64,000 bases of DNA from Alteromonadaceae bacterium M269 (GTDB taxonomy: Bacteria; Pseudomonadota; Gammaproteobacteria; Enterobacterales; Alteromonadaceae), in the NCBI GenBank assembly GCA_004353515.1, contig SMNZ01000006.1:186001-250000 (forward strand), read 5' to 3'. Position numbers and translations under genes: made by a program. The notes under the pieces are model-generated. The model worked only from the letters and a program-made list of their open reading frames with translations. It was not told the DNA's origin and did not search any database. Position 1 is the first letter of the stretch. Each line of letters opens with the position of its first letter. Shown here piece by piece: positions 18,563-27,823 of this stretch.

Positions 18563-18829
18563 TAGGGTCTGTTGACCTTTGCTGTATAGATTTTGTTCTA
18601 AATAAAGGCTTTTTGATTGCGGCGTAAGCTTGCAGGCTTGGTCATCCAAGTCAAAAGCTGACAACAAAAAGTAAAATGCCTTTATAACGAATCCTATGGA
18701 CAGCGTTTGTTTGTTATTTATTCGGTATCAGAGACTATTTATGTAGATGACTACACGGCATAGTCTCTTCTTTGCCTAAATAACAAACAACTCACTGCAA
18801 AACTGTACAGCAAAGGTCAACAGACCCTA
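18563..18829. mobile_element. MITE-like palindromic element
   Basis: Terminal inverted repeats of 24 bp match perfectly: TAGGGTCTGTTGACCTTTGC at 18563 onward and its complement ending at 18829, with weaker complementarity continuing inward. The outermost TA may be the target duplication. Inside, a second inverted repeat pairs GTTTGTTATTTA and AGAGACTA (about 18708-18750) with their complements (about 18758-18790). No open frame for a transposase is present, so it would need to be moved in trans. It sits between the permease and kinase genes of one operon. Confidence 0.8.
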
Positions 18830-18858
18830 GAGTACGTTATTGGAGAAAAACGAGTTTT

Positions 18859-20013
18859 ATGAAAGCCTGGCTTAAGAAAATCGACCATTTTTTACTACCG
18901 CGAGATCTCAATGAGCAGTTTTCGCCTTATGTTTGGTTGATTTACCTGCCATTGTTCTTTGTTCCGGTGTTTATCTTTTCAGATAAGGCATCGGACTTTG
19001 TTTGGACAATACTGGCCACAGTCGCCTTTCTTATTGCCTACTTTCATAGCTTTTGGGTGAAGAAAGGCAAAGTAGCCTGGCACACAGCAGCTGTTGTTTT
19101 AATAGGGACGTTAAGCGCCTTTATTACCCCAACGGCAAGTTCCATGTTTATCTATGCCGCAGGCTTTGCTGGTCGATTGAAGTCTATGAAGCATGGCTTT
19201 ATTTCTCTTTTTGCCATTCTGCTGTGGGTTGTTTTTATTACGTGGCGTTTTGACTTCCAGCCTTACTTTTCTATTCCAACTTTGGTGTTCTCCTTCATTA
19301 TCGGAATTTTGAATATTTACCAAGCTGTCCTTGATGAGAAGAAGAAAGAGCTGATTTTATCGCGAGAAGAAACTCAAAGGCTGGCAAAAGTTGCAGAACG
19401 TGAGCGCATTGCCAGAGATTTGCACGACCTTATTGGGCATACCTTCTCGGTGATTACCTTAAAAGCGGATTTGGCTGGAAAGTTATTAGACAAAGACTTA
19501 GAGAAAGCTCGCAAGGAAATAAAACAGTTGGAAACGATTTCGCGGGATGCGTTGAGCCAAGTACGTGAAGTGGTTTCCGGGTATCGAACGAGTGACTTGT
19601 TAAGTGAACTGGCGAACGCAAAACATGTATTGGCCAGTATGAGTATTGAGTTCGAGTATCGTTTTGAAGGCCTCGGAGACAAGGAAAATATCGAAACGAA
19701 CCTAGAAAAGTATTTAGATGCTAAGAGCAACAAGGAACTTGCCATTGTGTTACGCGAGTTAGTGACCAATATCATTCGCCACGCAAAAGCCGATGAGGTT
19801 GATGCAGTCATAAAGCGTGAAGACGGGAATATCGTGTTGACGGTTAAAGACAACGGACAGGGATTCGACAATCAGGAACATAAAGGCTTTGGCTTAAAAG
19901 GTATTGAAGAACGAATTAACAAACTGAGCGGATTTGTTGTGATTAAAAGCGGAAAGCCGCATGAAGGCACCTTAAGTGAAATAGGCCTGCCAGCGATGCT
20001 AAAGGGAGCTTAA
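18859..20013 (+). CDS. Sensor histidine kinase, DesK/NarL-linked (HisKA_3) type
   Basis: The 384-residue kinase has about five membrane helices in residues 25-155, a coiled linker, the HisKA_3 phospho-acceptor ERERIARDLHDLIGH with histidine 189, and a HATPase_c domain (ELVTNIIRHAKA, DNGQGFD, GFGLKGIEERI). The membrane-only sensor architecture suggests sensing within the bilayer. Together with the response regulator 3 bp downstream it makes a DesKR-like pair that probably controls the ABC exporter. Confidence 0.92.
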   Translation: MKAWLKKIDHFLLPRDLNEQFSPYVWLIYLPLFFVPVFIFSDKASDFVWTILATVAFLIAYFHSFWVKKGKVAWHTAAVVLIGTLSAFITPTASSMFIYAAGFAGRLKSMKHGFISLFAILLWVVFITWRFDFQPYFSIPTLVFSFIIGILNIYQAVLDEKKKELILSREETQRLAKVAERERIARDLHDLIGHTFSVITLKADLAGKLLDKDLEKARKEIKQLETISRDALSQVREVVSGYRTSDLLSELANAKHVLASMSIEFEYRFEGLGDKENIETNLEKYLDAKSNKELAIVLRELVTNIIRHAKADEVDAVIKREDGNIVLTVKDNGQGFDNQEHKGFGLKGIEERINKLSGFVVIKSGKPHEGTLSEIGLPAMLKGA

Positions 20014-20015
20014 AC

Positions 20016-20627
20016 ATGATCAATATTGTTGTTGTAGAAGATCAACGGATGTTACTTAACGCCTTAGCCACTATTCTCGATTTAGAGGAAGACTTGCGGG
20101 TTGTTCAAAGCTGCGGGAGTGGAAAGCAGGCATTGGATTATATTCGTTCCGAGCAAGGCCAGAATATTGATGTGGTGCTAACAGATATCGAAATGCCAGA
20201 AATGACAGGCTTAGAGCTTGCTCAACATCTACATGATGAGTACTCCGATATTAAAACCATTATTTTGACGACCTTTTCTAGAAGTGGTTATTTGCGACGT
20301 GCCATGGACTCAGGAGTGAAAGGTTATTTACTCAAAGACTCTCCATCCCAAGAGCTTATCGAAGCTATTCGAAAAGTCAGCCAAGGCGGTAAATCAATAG
20401 CACCAGAATTGATGGTCGAATCATGGATGGAGAAAGATCCGTTATCTGAAAAGGAACGCCAAGCCTTGCGATTGGCTAAAGATGGGCTATCAACAGAAGC
20501 TATTGCTGAGCAGCTGTTTTTGTCTTCAGGTACAGTCAGAAACTACCTGTCCTCAGCATCGAGTAAACTCAATGCCAAGAACAGAGTAGAAGCGGCGAGA
20601 ATCGCTCACCAAAATGGCTGGCTCTAG
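20016..20627 (+). CDS. Response regulator, NarL/FixJ family
   Basis: The 203-residue protein has a receiver domain (acidic pair near VVVEDQ, phospho-acceptor aspartate 57 in VVLTDIEMPEMTG, conserved ILTTFS and lysine in YLLKDS) and a C-terminal LuxR-type HTH (LSEKERQALRLAKDGLSTEAIAEQL, about 145-200). Cognate partner of the kinase immediately upstream. Its stop is one base from the stop of the convergent NADH dehydrogenase gene. Confidence 0.93.
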   Translation: MINIVVVEDQRMLLNALATILDLEEDLRVVQSCGSGKQALDYIRSEQGQNIDVVLTDIEMPEMTGLELAQHLHDEYSDIKTIILTTFSRSGYLRRAMDSGVKGYLLKDSPSQELIEAIRKVSQGGKSIAPELMVESWMEKDPLSEKERQALRLAKDGLSTEAIAEQLFLSSGTVRNYLSSASSKLNAKNRVEAARIAHQNGWL

Positions 20628-20628
20628 T

Positions 20629-21909
20629 CTAGTGAAGCTTTAATTTAGGGCCAATGATATTGGTGAGTTTGCGACTGAGTAAAACAAAGAAGCCCTTGAT
20701 CCAACCATGAACGGCAAACTGATGCATATTGTATAAAGAAATGTATACCAAGCGTGCGAGTTTGCCTTCAATAAACATACTGCTATTGGTTAAGCTACCC
20801 ATCAAACTGCCCACAGTACTGTACTTACTTAAATGAACCAATGAGCCATAGTCTGTGTATTGATAGGTTTTGAGTGGTTGCCCCTTAACATCAAGGATCA
20901 AGTTAGCGGCGACAACGCTCGCCATTTGGTGAGCCGACTGCGCTCTGGGCGGCACCCACGAACCATCGTCTTGCTGAAATCCACAACAATCACCTAACGC
21001 ATAAATTTTGCTATGCGTCGTACTTTGTAAGTGCTTATTCACCAAAATTTGTTGCATGCGGTTTGTTTCAAAAATACCTAACTCTTGGATAAAGTCTGGT
21101 GCTTTAACACCCGCAGCCCAAACCATTAAATCGGCTTCGATAAGTTCATCATTGCTCGTTATAAAGCCGTCTTTTTGAGCACTGGCTACACGAGTACCTT
21201 CCAGTACATCAATGCCGAGCTTACTCAATGCGTTTCTTGCTGAATTTGCGATACGTTCAGGAAGTGCCGGTAGGATGCGATTACCCGCTTCAATAATCGA
21301 CACTTTTAGTCTTTTTGAAGACACTTCAGGCATGCCGTAATGCTTTGCCAAATTCGCTACGTGATGCAGCTCTGCGGCTAACTCTGTGCCTGTTGCACCT
21401 CCACCAACTATGGCAACTTTTAAGCAAGCGTCTTCGCTTTTTTGTTGGTTAATCTTCAGAAGCTGGTTAAGCAAGGCTTTATGAAAACGCTCGGCCTGTT
21501 TTAAGGAATCCAACAAATAACAGTGCTCAGCAACTCCAGCAGTGCCAAAGTCATTACTCACACTACCAATGGCGAGAACCAAAGTATCGTATTCTACTGT
21601 TCGTTGAGGAAGCAGCTCTTCACCTTGATCATCCATCAAAGGGTCTAGGTGAATACAATGGTTTTGGCTATCGATAGAGCTCATATTGCCAAGCACGAAA
21701 CGGTAGTTATGTCGCATAGCGTGAATGCGATAATCTATACCGTCAGAGCTTTTGTTAATAACGCCCGCCGCCACCTCGTGTAACAAAGGTTTCCACACAT
21801 GTGTTTGGCTACGATCAACTAGCGTGACCTCAACTAACTTGTTTTTACTTAACTTGGTAACTAGCTCAAGGCCACCCGCTCCTCCGCCTACAACGACTAT
21901 TTTTTGCAT
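20629..21909 (-). CDS. ndh: Type II NADH:quinone oxidoreductase
   Basis: The 426-residue flavoprotein has an N-terminal FAD-binding Rossmann motif (IVVVGGGAGGLELVTKL), a second NADH-binding motif (VAIVGGGATGTELAAEL near residue 175), the ALGDCC FAD motif and a quinone-site AQSAHQMA segment. The C-terminal amphipathic stretch anchors it to the inner membrane. It passes electrons from NADH to quinone without pumping protons. Confidence 0.93.
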   Translation of the reverse strand: MQKIVVVGGGAGGLELVTKLSKNKLVEVTLVDRSQTHVWKPLLHEVAAGVINKSSDGIDYRIHAMRHNYRFVLGNMSSIDSQNHCIHLDPLMDDQGEELLPQRTVEYDTLVLAIGSVSNDFGTAGVAEHCYLLDSLKQAERFHKALLNQLLKINQQKSEDACLKVAIVGGGATGTELAAELHHVANLAKHYGMPEVSSKRLKVSIIEAGNRILPALPERIANSARNALSKLGIDVLEGTRVASAQKDGFITSNDELIEADLMVWAAGVKAPDFIQELGIFETNRMQQILVNKHLQSTTHSKIYALGDCCGFQQDDGSWVPPRAQSAHQMASVVAANLILDVKGQPLKTYQYTDYGSLVHLSKYSTVGSLMGSLTNSSMFIEGKLARLVYISLYNMHQFAVHGWIKGFFVLLSRKLTNIIGPKLKLH

Positions 21910-22354
21910 GATATTTCCTAAAGTTTATATAAATCGAGTGAGCAGATGTGAGCGCGGTAGTGGGTCTACCTAAAGTTAACGTGCTGAGAAAGAGAAGAAG
22001 AAAAGAAAAAAGCACACGCACCACAAGTGAAAAAGCAATAACCAAATCATGACGAAAAAACGCAGAACTGTCGAGTTATAAATTGGCTTAAATCCAGCAT
22101 ATAGTTCTGGTTTTTCTTACATTTATGGTTTTTTATCCTGAGAGGGTGCGTATTGTTCTCTTTTCCTAAAAGATAAATCAATCTTACCAGTATCGACTGA
22201 TATAATGCGCCGGTTTATGCCCGATAGATTTTAAAATGCACATGAGCTGAAACCGAGAAGCGGCTCAGAGCATAGACGAACTAAGTGGCTGGGGATATAA
22301 GTGAAGTTAACAACAGCGCTTTGGGAAAGATGAAGGGTATATTGGAGAATAGTA
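21910..22354. promoter_or_regulatory. Intergenic region with promoters for ndh and the HI0933 gene
   Basis: The 445 bp lack a gene. An extended -10 element, TGATATAATGCG, with TATAAT at 22201-22206, points toward the plus-strand flavoprotein gene and leaves a leader of about 140 bases. The rest is A/T-rich and I see no further structure. Confidence 0.45.
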
Positions 22355-23536
22355 TTGAAGCAGTGTGACGTGATAGTTATAGGAGCGGGTGCCGCAGGGT
22401 TGTTCTGTGCTGCTCAGGCCGGGCAACGTGGCCGAAAGGTAACAGTGCTCGATCACGCAAAGCGTATTGGTGGCAAAATCCTGATGTCAGGCGGGGGCCG
22501 CTGCAACTTCACTAATATGTATGCCAGTCACGAAAACTTTTTATCCAACAATCCGCACTTTTGTAAGTCGGCACTAAGTCGTTATACCCAATGGGACTTT
22601 ATTGGGTTAGTGAGCGACTATGGCATTCCATATCATGAAAAAACCTTAGGCCAGTTATTCTGTGATAACAGCGCTAAGGATATTCTGAATATGTTGCTTG
22701 CTGAATGCGAAAAAGCGGGCGTTGAACTTAGCAACCAATGCGAGATTATCGCGATAGAAAAGCTGGAGAGTGGCTTTTTACTGGAAACGAGCAAAGGGCA
22801 ATATCAGTGTGAATCGCTAGTGGTCGCAACAGGTGGCCTTTCTATGCCTAAATTAGGTGCAAGCCCTTTCGGTTATAAGATTGCTGAACAATTTGGACTA
22901 AGTGTGCGACCTACAAGAGCGGGACTAGTGCCTTTCACGTTGCATGAGCAAGACAAAAAAGTTTTAGCCGAACTCAGTGGTATTTCTCTTGATGCTAGTG
23001 CGAGCTGCAATAACACCAGCTTCAATGAAAACATCTTGTTTACCCACCGAGGTCTGAGTGGCCCGGCAGTCTTGCAGATTTCATCATTCTGGGAGCCTGG
23101 GCAAACGGTAGAATTCGACCTCTTTCCAAATGGTGATTTGCATGAGCAGCTCCAGTCATCACAACAAAAGCAACCCGATGCACTTTTGAGTACAGTATTA
23201 GCAACTCATTATCCTAAGCGCTATGTGCAAGACATCCTGCCTTATTTGGGAATAGCGAATAAACCAATGAAGCAATACCAAGGAAAGCAGCTTCAAGACG
23301 TTGCGCAAGCCTTCCACCAATGGTTACTAAAACCCAATGGTACAGAAGGTTATCGAACAGCCGAAGTCACCCTAGGCGGAGTAGATACTGACCAGCTTTC
23401 CTCCAAAACCATGATGGCGAAAGACGTCGAAGGACTTTACTTTATCGGCGAAGTTGTCGACGTCACCGGCTGGCTAGGCGGCTACAACTTCCAATGGGCA
23501 TGGAGCAGCGGCTGGGTAGCTGGACAGGTTGTTTGA
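22355..23536 (+). CDS. HI0933/YhiN family FAD-dependent oxidoreductase
   Basis: The 393-residue flavoprotein starts with a dinucleotide-binding motif (CDVIVIGAGAAGLFCAAQAG) and carries KILMSGGGRCNFTN, characteristic of the HI0933 family (also called aminoacetone oxidase-like), plus the C-terminal FIGEVVDVTGWLGGYNFQWAWSSG. The start is TTG with a GGAG ribosome site at the right distance. The true substrate of this family is unsettled. It marks the left border of the accessory island. Confidence 0.9.
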   Translation: MKQCDVIVIGAGAAGLFCAAQAGQRGRKVTVLDHAKRIGGKILMSGGGRCNFTNMYASHENFLSNNPHFCKSALSRYTQWDFIGLVSDYGIPYHEKTLGQLFCDNSAKDILNMLLAECEKAGVELSNQCEIIAIEKLESGFLLETSKGQYQCESLVVATGGLSMPKLGASPFGYKIAEQFGLSVRPTRAGLVPFTLHEQDKKVLAELSGISLDASASCNNTSFNENILFTHRGLSGPAVLQISSFWEPGQTVEFDLFPNGDLHEQLQSSQQKQPDALLSTVLATHYPKRYVQDILPYLGIANKPMKQYQGKQLQDVAQAFHQWLLKPNGTEGYRTAEVTLGGVDTDQLSSKTMMAKDVEGLYFIGEVVDVTGWLGGYNFQWAWSSGWVAGQVV

Positions 23537-23855
23537 GCACTTATGTCAGTAAACATGGACATTTCCATCTACTCTTATGAATAGAGACAACACTTCAAAT
23601 TCATCTACACATTTTGTTTGTTTCTTGTATTTTTTGTGTGTGCAGTATAATACTCATTTCTTAAATTATTGTTTGTCTTGATTTCTTGTTCAATATCCAT
23701 AGATTCGTAAATTACTTTACCATTTGTGGTAGGTGTTTCAGGTAATCGTGAGCAGCCTTTTCGGCAGGCACACTACCTTTCCTTAATTTATATAGCCAAC
23801 CTAATTGCATCAAGCCTCGAGCCGAGTGCAATTAATCCTATAAAGGAGTTACGAC
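23537..23855 (+). promoter_or_regulatory. Leader and promoter region of the R-body island regulator
   Basis: This AT-rich 319-bp region contains a consensus -10 TATAAT at 23646-23651 with a TTGTAT-like -35, a small palindrome TACCA-TTTG-TGGTA (23718-23731), and an inverted repeat TAATTGCA / TGCAATTA (23802-23834) just before the AAAGGAG ribosome site. The long leader and the repeat suggest post-transcriptional or operator control of the regulator gene. Confidence 0.5.
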
Positions 23856-25264
23856 ATGACAAATTGCTCGAACGGACGTACGTCACTTAATCCCAACGCA
23901 TTGCGACTGCTAAGAAAAAAAAATCAATCAGTCAGGAGAAGCTTTCCCATGAGTGCACAAATTTGCGTATACCTGTTTCTGTTTCATCAGTAAAACGGGC
24001 TGAAGCGGGAAAAAGGGTACTCTATCGGACACTTTCAAATTTAGCCGATTACTTTCAAGTTAGCCCAGACACACTCCTACCGAACACACCTATACCTACC
24101 TGGTTATATAAACATCTATCAGAGCAAAAATCCGCTCCCTGTTATGGTAGAGAGTGGGAACTTCAACAGTTACATACATTGCTCAATAACGCAGAGCGTC
24201 AAAGGAAGTCTAAAACGACCTACGTGCATGGCATGATAGGGATGGGTAAATCTAACCTCGTTGATACCTTTCTTAATCATCTAAAAGCAGCAAAAAAGCG
24301 CACTCTAAAGTTTACTACCAGCACTAACCCTACTCAGTCTATCGATCACTTTTCGGTATCAATGTTGATACAACAATTATTGTTAACGGACTTAAACGAC
24401 GAGTTAGCCCTTCGCAATAAAATGCACTTAGTATTTAGTTCTCCTATCGGGTGTTTAAGAGCATCTCAACTTGTCGGATTAACACTTAACCAGCATCAAT
24501 GGACTACGATAAAAAGGTTAAGTAGTAGTCGCTTGCAGGAAGTGGATCGCCTTATTGCAAAAGATCTTTTGTCTTATGCAACACATAAAAAGCTATCGGT
24601 TATTGTGCTGGACGGAGCACACCTTCTCTCACATATTGATATTGAATTTATACGTACATTCATTCAATACGAATATGCCTACCCAATTTTATTTATTATT
24701 TCAGCGCAGGAGGTGGGCAACTTTACTAATGTCCCAGATTGGCTCTCGCTGGCACATACTATCCGATTAAAGCCGATTGACACCTTGTCATCAAATAAAC
24801 TAGCGAACACTTTCTTGCTCACGCAAGGCTTATGTCCCATTAAAAACCGCTTCAGAATCGAGAGTTCAATTGAGCGCGCTTGTGGTAATCCTTCATTCTT
24901 AAAACAACTACTGTTTGCGCCATTCCCCGAAACTTCAGATCCTGAAGCTTTGCAGCAAGTTATTAGCACTTTACTCAGTGAAATGCCTGAACAATTGGTG
25001 AAACTACTGAGGTTTGTTTCGTTAATTGGGATTTTTTTCAACACCGAGCAAATACAGCTGTTTAGCTGTCATGCAAATATAAAATCCCCCTTGTGCATAC
25101 AACAACGAATGTTGCATAGCGGATTGGTTATACAAAGCAGCCCGGATTATAAATTCATACATCCATTAGTAAGAGACGTGATTAAAAACACTATCAGTGA
25201 AAATGAGATTGATTGGTACAAGCAATTATTAATAGATAAAACTCAACATGTGAACCGAATCTGA
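23856..25264 (+). pseudogene. XRE-type HTH plus STAND/AAA ATPase regulator, frame interrupted at an A9 tract
   Basis: Translation from ATG 23856 (ribosome site AAAGGAG) gives LNPNALRLLRKKN, then leaves frame and stops near 23990. Shifting by -1 at the run of nine A's (23915-23923) joins it to KKSISQEKLSHECTNLR and then to the long frame VSSVKRAEAGKRVLYRTLSNLADYF, restoring a complete XRE helix-turn-helix. Downstream is an ATPase domain with Walker A GMIGMGKSN and Walker B SVIVLDGAHLL (AAA_16/STAND-like). The joined product would be about 470 residues. It may be a genuine frameshift, a phase-variable gene, a slippage-expressed gene or a sequencing error. The next gene is the island's second regulator. 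Confidence 0.75.
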
Positions 25265-25381
25265 ACCCAAATCAAAAAAACATTTTTTTTAACCTTCCAT
25301 TGAACCATAAACATGCCTTTCGAACGCTAGTAGTGTCTTTGATTGTGCATGTTTCAATCTATTCAAGTGGAAGAAATTAAT

Positions 25382-26602
25382 ATGCGGACACAGTTTAAAT
25401 TAACACGTAACGAAGAATCCTGGATTGGTAGCAGCGATGTATTATTCACACTCAAACAGCAAATTAATAAGCTTGCACACTCCACACTACCTGTTCATAT
25501 CATTGGAGCGCCTGGCACAGGGAAAAGGATTGCAGCGCATCATATTCATAAACTAAGTGCGAATAATGATGGGAAATTTATTGTGTCCTGCTGTAAGCAC
25601 TGGAATAAAAGTAGTCCCTTAAAAGAACTTGAATCTATGCTCAGCCAAGCACAAGAAGGGACGTTGTACATAAAAAACATCGACAACATTAGTCAAGACC
25701 AGTTCGAATTAATAAAAGATTATTGGTTGAATGATGACATAAACGACCACTCAGTCAGGCTTATAACATCGGCAACGGCCTCCAAACAGGGAGTTGACAC
25801 TCCAATACCGACTACAGACAACCTCCTGAGTTGGTTGTATTACCATTGCCTCGAATTAGCCTTACCTAAGCTATACGACAGAAAAGATGACATAACACCT
25901 CTTATCAACTACTACAAAAGCATTGACTCAAACATTGCCAAAATAACCATTTGCGACGACGCATTAGCGTTACTGAAAAGCTATGACTGGCCAAACAATG
26001 TTAAGCAACTCAAACGGTGTTTAGATAAGCTTGCGTTTGTTAATGGCAGCGGAGAAATACATACTAAGACTCTGCTAGATATGTTTCCAGCAATGCAGAC
26101 TGAAGACAGCCAACCCCAGGCTAAGGTTATACCAATGCCTTCGGTGCACCACATAGAAACTTCAAGCAATGGTATCGAAGAAAAGCATAGTGCAACTTCA
26201 ACTCGCTATGAGTTGCAGGGAGACAGCTTTCGTATCAACCTAAAATTGAATCAAGCGCCAGACAAAAGCAAATCGCATCCTGCCTTAACCCGAGCGCTAC
26301 AATACCTTGAAGATAATTACACCAAACCACTAAGTTTAAATGAAGTTGCTGAACATGCATGCGTTAGCCCGTCACATTTATCCTTTTTATTTAAACGTTA
26401 TGTGGGGCAATCATTTAAACAAACTCTACTGAGACTAAGAATCAATGCTGCAATGGTCTTGTTAAGAGAAAACCCCTTCAGCCAAGTTACCGAAGTGTGT
26501 GACGATGTCGGTTTTTCAGATCTGAGCTTTTTCGTACGAAAGTTTAAAGCGGTAGTGGGCTATAGCCCCGGCGCTTATCGTGACCAAAGCGCGAAGTACT
26601 AA
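25382..26602 (+). CDS. Hybrid regulator: sigma54-type AAA+ core without GAFTGA, fused to AraC HTH
   Basis: The product is about 406 residues, starting at ATG 25382 after GGAAG. Residues about 15-240 resemble the central AAA+ domain of sigma54 activators: Walker A GAPGTGKRIAAHHIH, a GTLYIKNIDNI Walker B-like segment, and a C-terminal DWPNNVKQLKR matching WPGNVRELxN. The GAFTGA loop that contacts sigma54 is missing entirely. Residues about 300-400 form an AraC-family DNA-binding domain (LSLNEVAEHACVSPSHLSFLFKRYVG and DDVGFSDLSFFVRKFKAVVGYSPGAYR) in place of the usual Fis-type HTH. It is the best candidate to bind the paired TACCAATC repeats found at six promoters downstream. Confidence 0.85.
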   Translation: MRTQFKLTRNEESWIGSSDVLFTLKQQINKLAHSTLPVHIIGAPGTGKRIAAHHIHKLSANNDGKFIVSCCKHWNKSSPLKELESMLSQAQEGTLYIKNIDNISQDQFELIKDYWLNDDINDHSVRLITSATASKQGVDTPIPTTDNLLSWLYYHCLELALPKLYDRKDDITPLINYYKSIDSNIAKITICDDALALLKSYDWPNNVKQLKRCLDKLAFVNGSGEIHTKTLLDMFPAMQTEDSQPQAKVIPMPSVHHIETSSNGIEEKHSATSTRYELQGDSFRINLKLNQAPDKSKSHPALTRALQYLEDNYTKPLSLNEVAEHACVSPSHLSFLFKRYVGQSFKQTLLRLRINAAMVLLRENPFSQVTEVCDDVGFSDLSFFVRKFKAVVGYSPGAYRDQSAKY

Positions 26603-26656
26603 ACACCCAATGAAGCGTGAAGCTCTACCTTTGAGCAGTATTACGCGTGTCTTTAC

Positions 26657-26692
26657 CTGTAGCTACATCAATATCATTTGATTTAGCTACAG
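26657..26692. repeat. Inverted repeat after the hybrid regulator gene
   Basis: CTGTAGCTA and TAGCTACAG form a perfect 9-bp stem over an 18-base loop. No T tract follows. It lies between the regulator stop and promoter P1, so it may be a weak terminator or an operator. Confidence 0.5.
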
Positions 26693-26725
26693 ATTACGAA
26701 AGAACACCAATTCAATCCGTCGTTT

Positions 26726-26780
26726 TACCAATCAACTCACGAGCAATTACCAATCGCTCTCATCTGGTGCTCTGTAAACT
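26726..26780 (+). promoter_or_regulatory. Reb-box promoter P1 (rebB operon)
   Basis: Direct repeats TACCAATC at 26726-26733 and 26748-26755 (22-bp period) are followed after exactly 19 bp by TAAACT (26775-26780). The second repeat covers the expected -35, as with class II activation by AraC-type proteins. It drives the gene set 26877-32221. Confidence 0.75.
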
Positions 26781-26876
26781 GAATTCAGAGTTTGGGCGGT
26801 TTAATAATTTGCCAATTTAGCCTAAGCCCTAAAAATTTTTTCATTCTATCAACATGACAAATAAAGGTTTTATATT

Positions 26877-27170
26877 ATGGCATTTCCAACCGCTGTAAAT
26901 AGTCAAATAACAGACTCAGTAACACAAGCAAATGTACAAGTTTTGGGCGACGCACCCGCAATGTCCATGGGCAATCTATTCCAAGCCACCTCGCAAGCTC
27001 TTGCAAATTCGGCTCATAACGCAACGGCAGCCCAACAACAAACAGGGTTAACCGCACAAGCGGCAACCACTATGGGTGTTACCACCTTGTACTCAATCGA
27101 CACTGCAACAACTGGTGTCGCCACTAAAGATATTCTAACTCCAAGCACCAAAGTCGCAGGCTTAGGTTAA
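26877..27170 (+). CDS. rebB: RebB family R-body structural protein (copy 1)
   Basis: The 97-residue protein is of the RebB (killing trait / R-body) family: MAFPTAVNSQITDSVTQANV, VLGDAPAMSMGNLFQATSQ, ALANSAHNATAAQQQ and TTMGVTTLYSIDTATTGVAT. RebB-type proteins assemble into the coiled proteinaceous ribbons called R-bodies, first described in Caedibacter endosymbionts of Paramecium, which unroll to rupture membranes. This copy has a C-terminal extension of about nine residues relative to the next two. First gene after promoter P1. Confidence 0.9.
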   Translation: MAFPTAVNSQITDSVTQANVQVLGDAPAMSMGNLFQATSQALANSAHNATAAQQQTGLTAQAATTMGVTTLYSIDTATTGVATKDILTPSTKVAGLG

Positions 27171-27206
27171 TAAAGCACCAATTAATCAAATTATTAGGAG
27201 ATCAGC

Positions 27207-27473
27207 ATGGCATTTCCAACCGCTGTGAATAGTCAAATTACAGACTCAGTGACGCAGGCAAATGTCCAGGTTTTGGGCGATGCACCCTCGATTGCTATGG
27301 GCAACTTGTTTCAAGCGACATCGCAAGCGCTTGCCAACGCAGCTCACAATGCGACCAGTTCGCAACAGCAAGCCAATATTACTGCGCAAGCGGTAACGAC
27401 GATGGGCGTAAATTTACTTTACTCCGTCGACACTGCAACAACTGGCGTCGCGACCAGCAAAATTTTTGCTTAG
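27207..27473 (+). CDS. rebB: RebB family R-body structural protein (copy 2)
   Basis: The 88-residue RebB protein is nearly identical to copy 1 in its first 30 residues, then diverges mildly (DAPSIAMGNLFQATSQ, TTMGVNLLYSVDTATTG). A strong AGGAG ribosome site lies 36 bp after copy 1. Multiple similar Reb subunits are normal in R-body loci and may co-polymerise. Confidence 0.9.
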   Translation: MAFPTAVNSQITDSVTQANVQVLGDAPSIAMGNLFQATSQALANAAHNATSSQQQANITAQAVTTMGVNLLYSVDTATTGVATSKIFA

Positions 27474-27549
27474 TCAAGCTGTACGGCGCTGGTTAAACAC
27501 ATTGTGGTCTACTCAACCACTGCTAACTTAAATAAAGAGGATAATCATT

Positions 27550-27816
27550 ATGGCATTTCCAACTGCTGTAAACAGTCAAATCACTGACTCCATTTCGCAA
27601 GTCAACACTAAAGTTCTGGGTGATGCACCAGCTATTGCCACAAATAACTTTATGCTTGCAACAAGTCAGGCGTTGTCCAATGCAGCACACAATGCAACGT
27701 CTAATCAACAAAATATGGGTATTACTGCACAAGCTTCGCTTGTTCAAAGTGTTGATACGCTTCTGAGTATTAATACTGCGACAACAGGTAAGGCGACTGT
27801 CGAGATATTTCAATAA
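27550..27816 (+). CDS. rebB: RebB family R-body structural protein (copy 3)
   Basis: The 88-residue protein is the most divergent of the first three (VNTKVLGDAPAIATNNFML, SLVQSVDTLLSINTATTG) but keeps the MAFPTAVNSQITDS start, the ALSNAAHNAT core and the STATTG-like end. The ribosome site AGAGG is upstream. It is followed directly by a hairpin terminator or attenuator. Confidence 0.88.
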   Translation: MAFPTAVNSQITDSISQVNTKVLGDAPAIATNNFMLATSQALSNAAHNATSNQQNMGITAQASLVQSVDTLLSINTATTGKATVEIFQ

Positions 27817-27823
27817 GTAATCG

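Noticed and set aside
26794-26813. Sigma54-type -24/-12 promoter upstream of rebB copy 1 (GG...TTGC)
   Set aside because: The spacing between GG and GC is 11 rather than the required 10, and the adjacent regulator lacks the GAFTGA loop; the Reb-box promoter explains the locus better.
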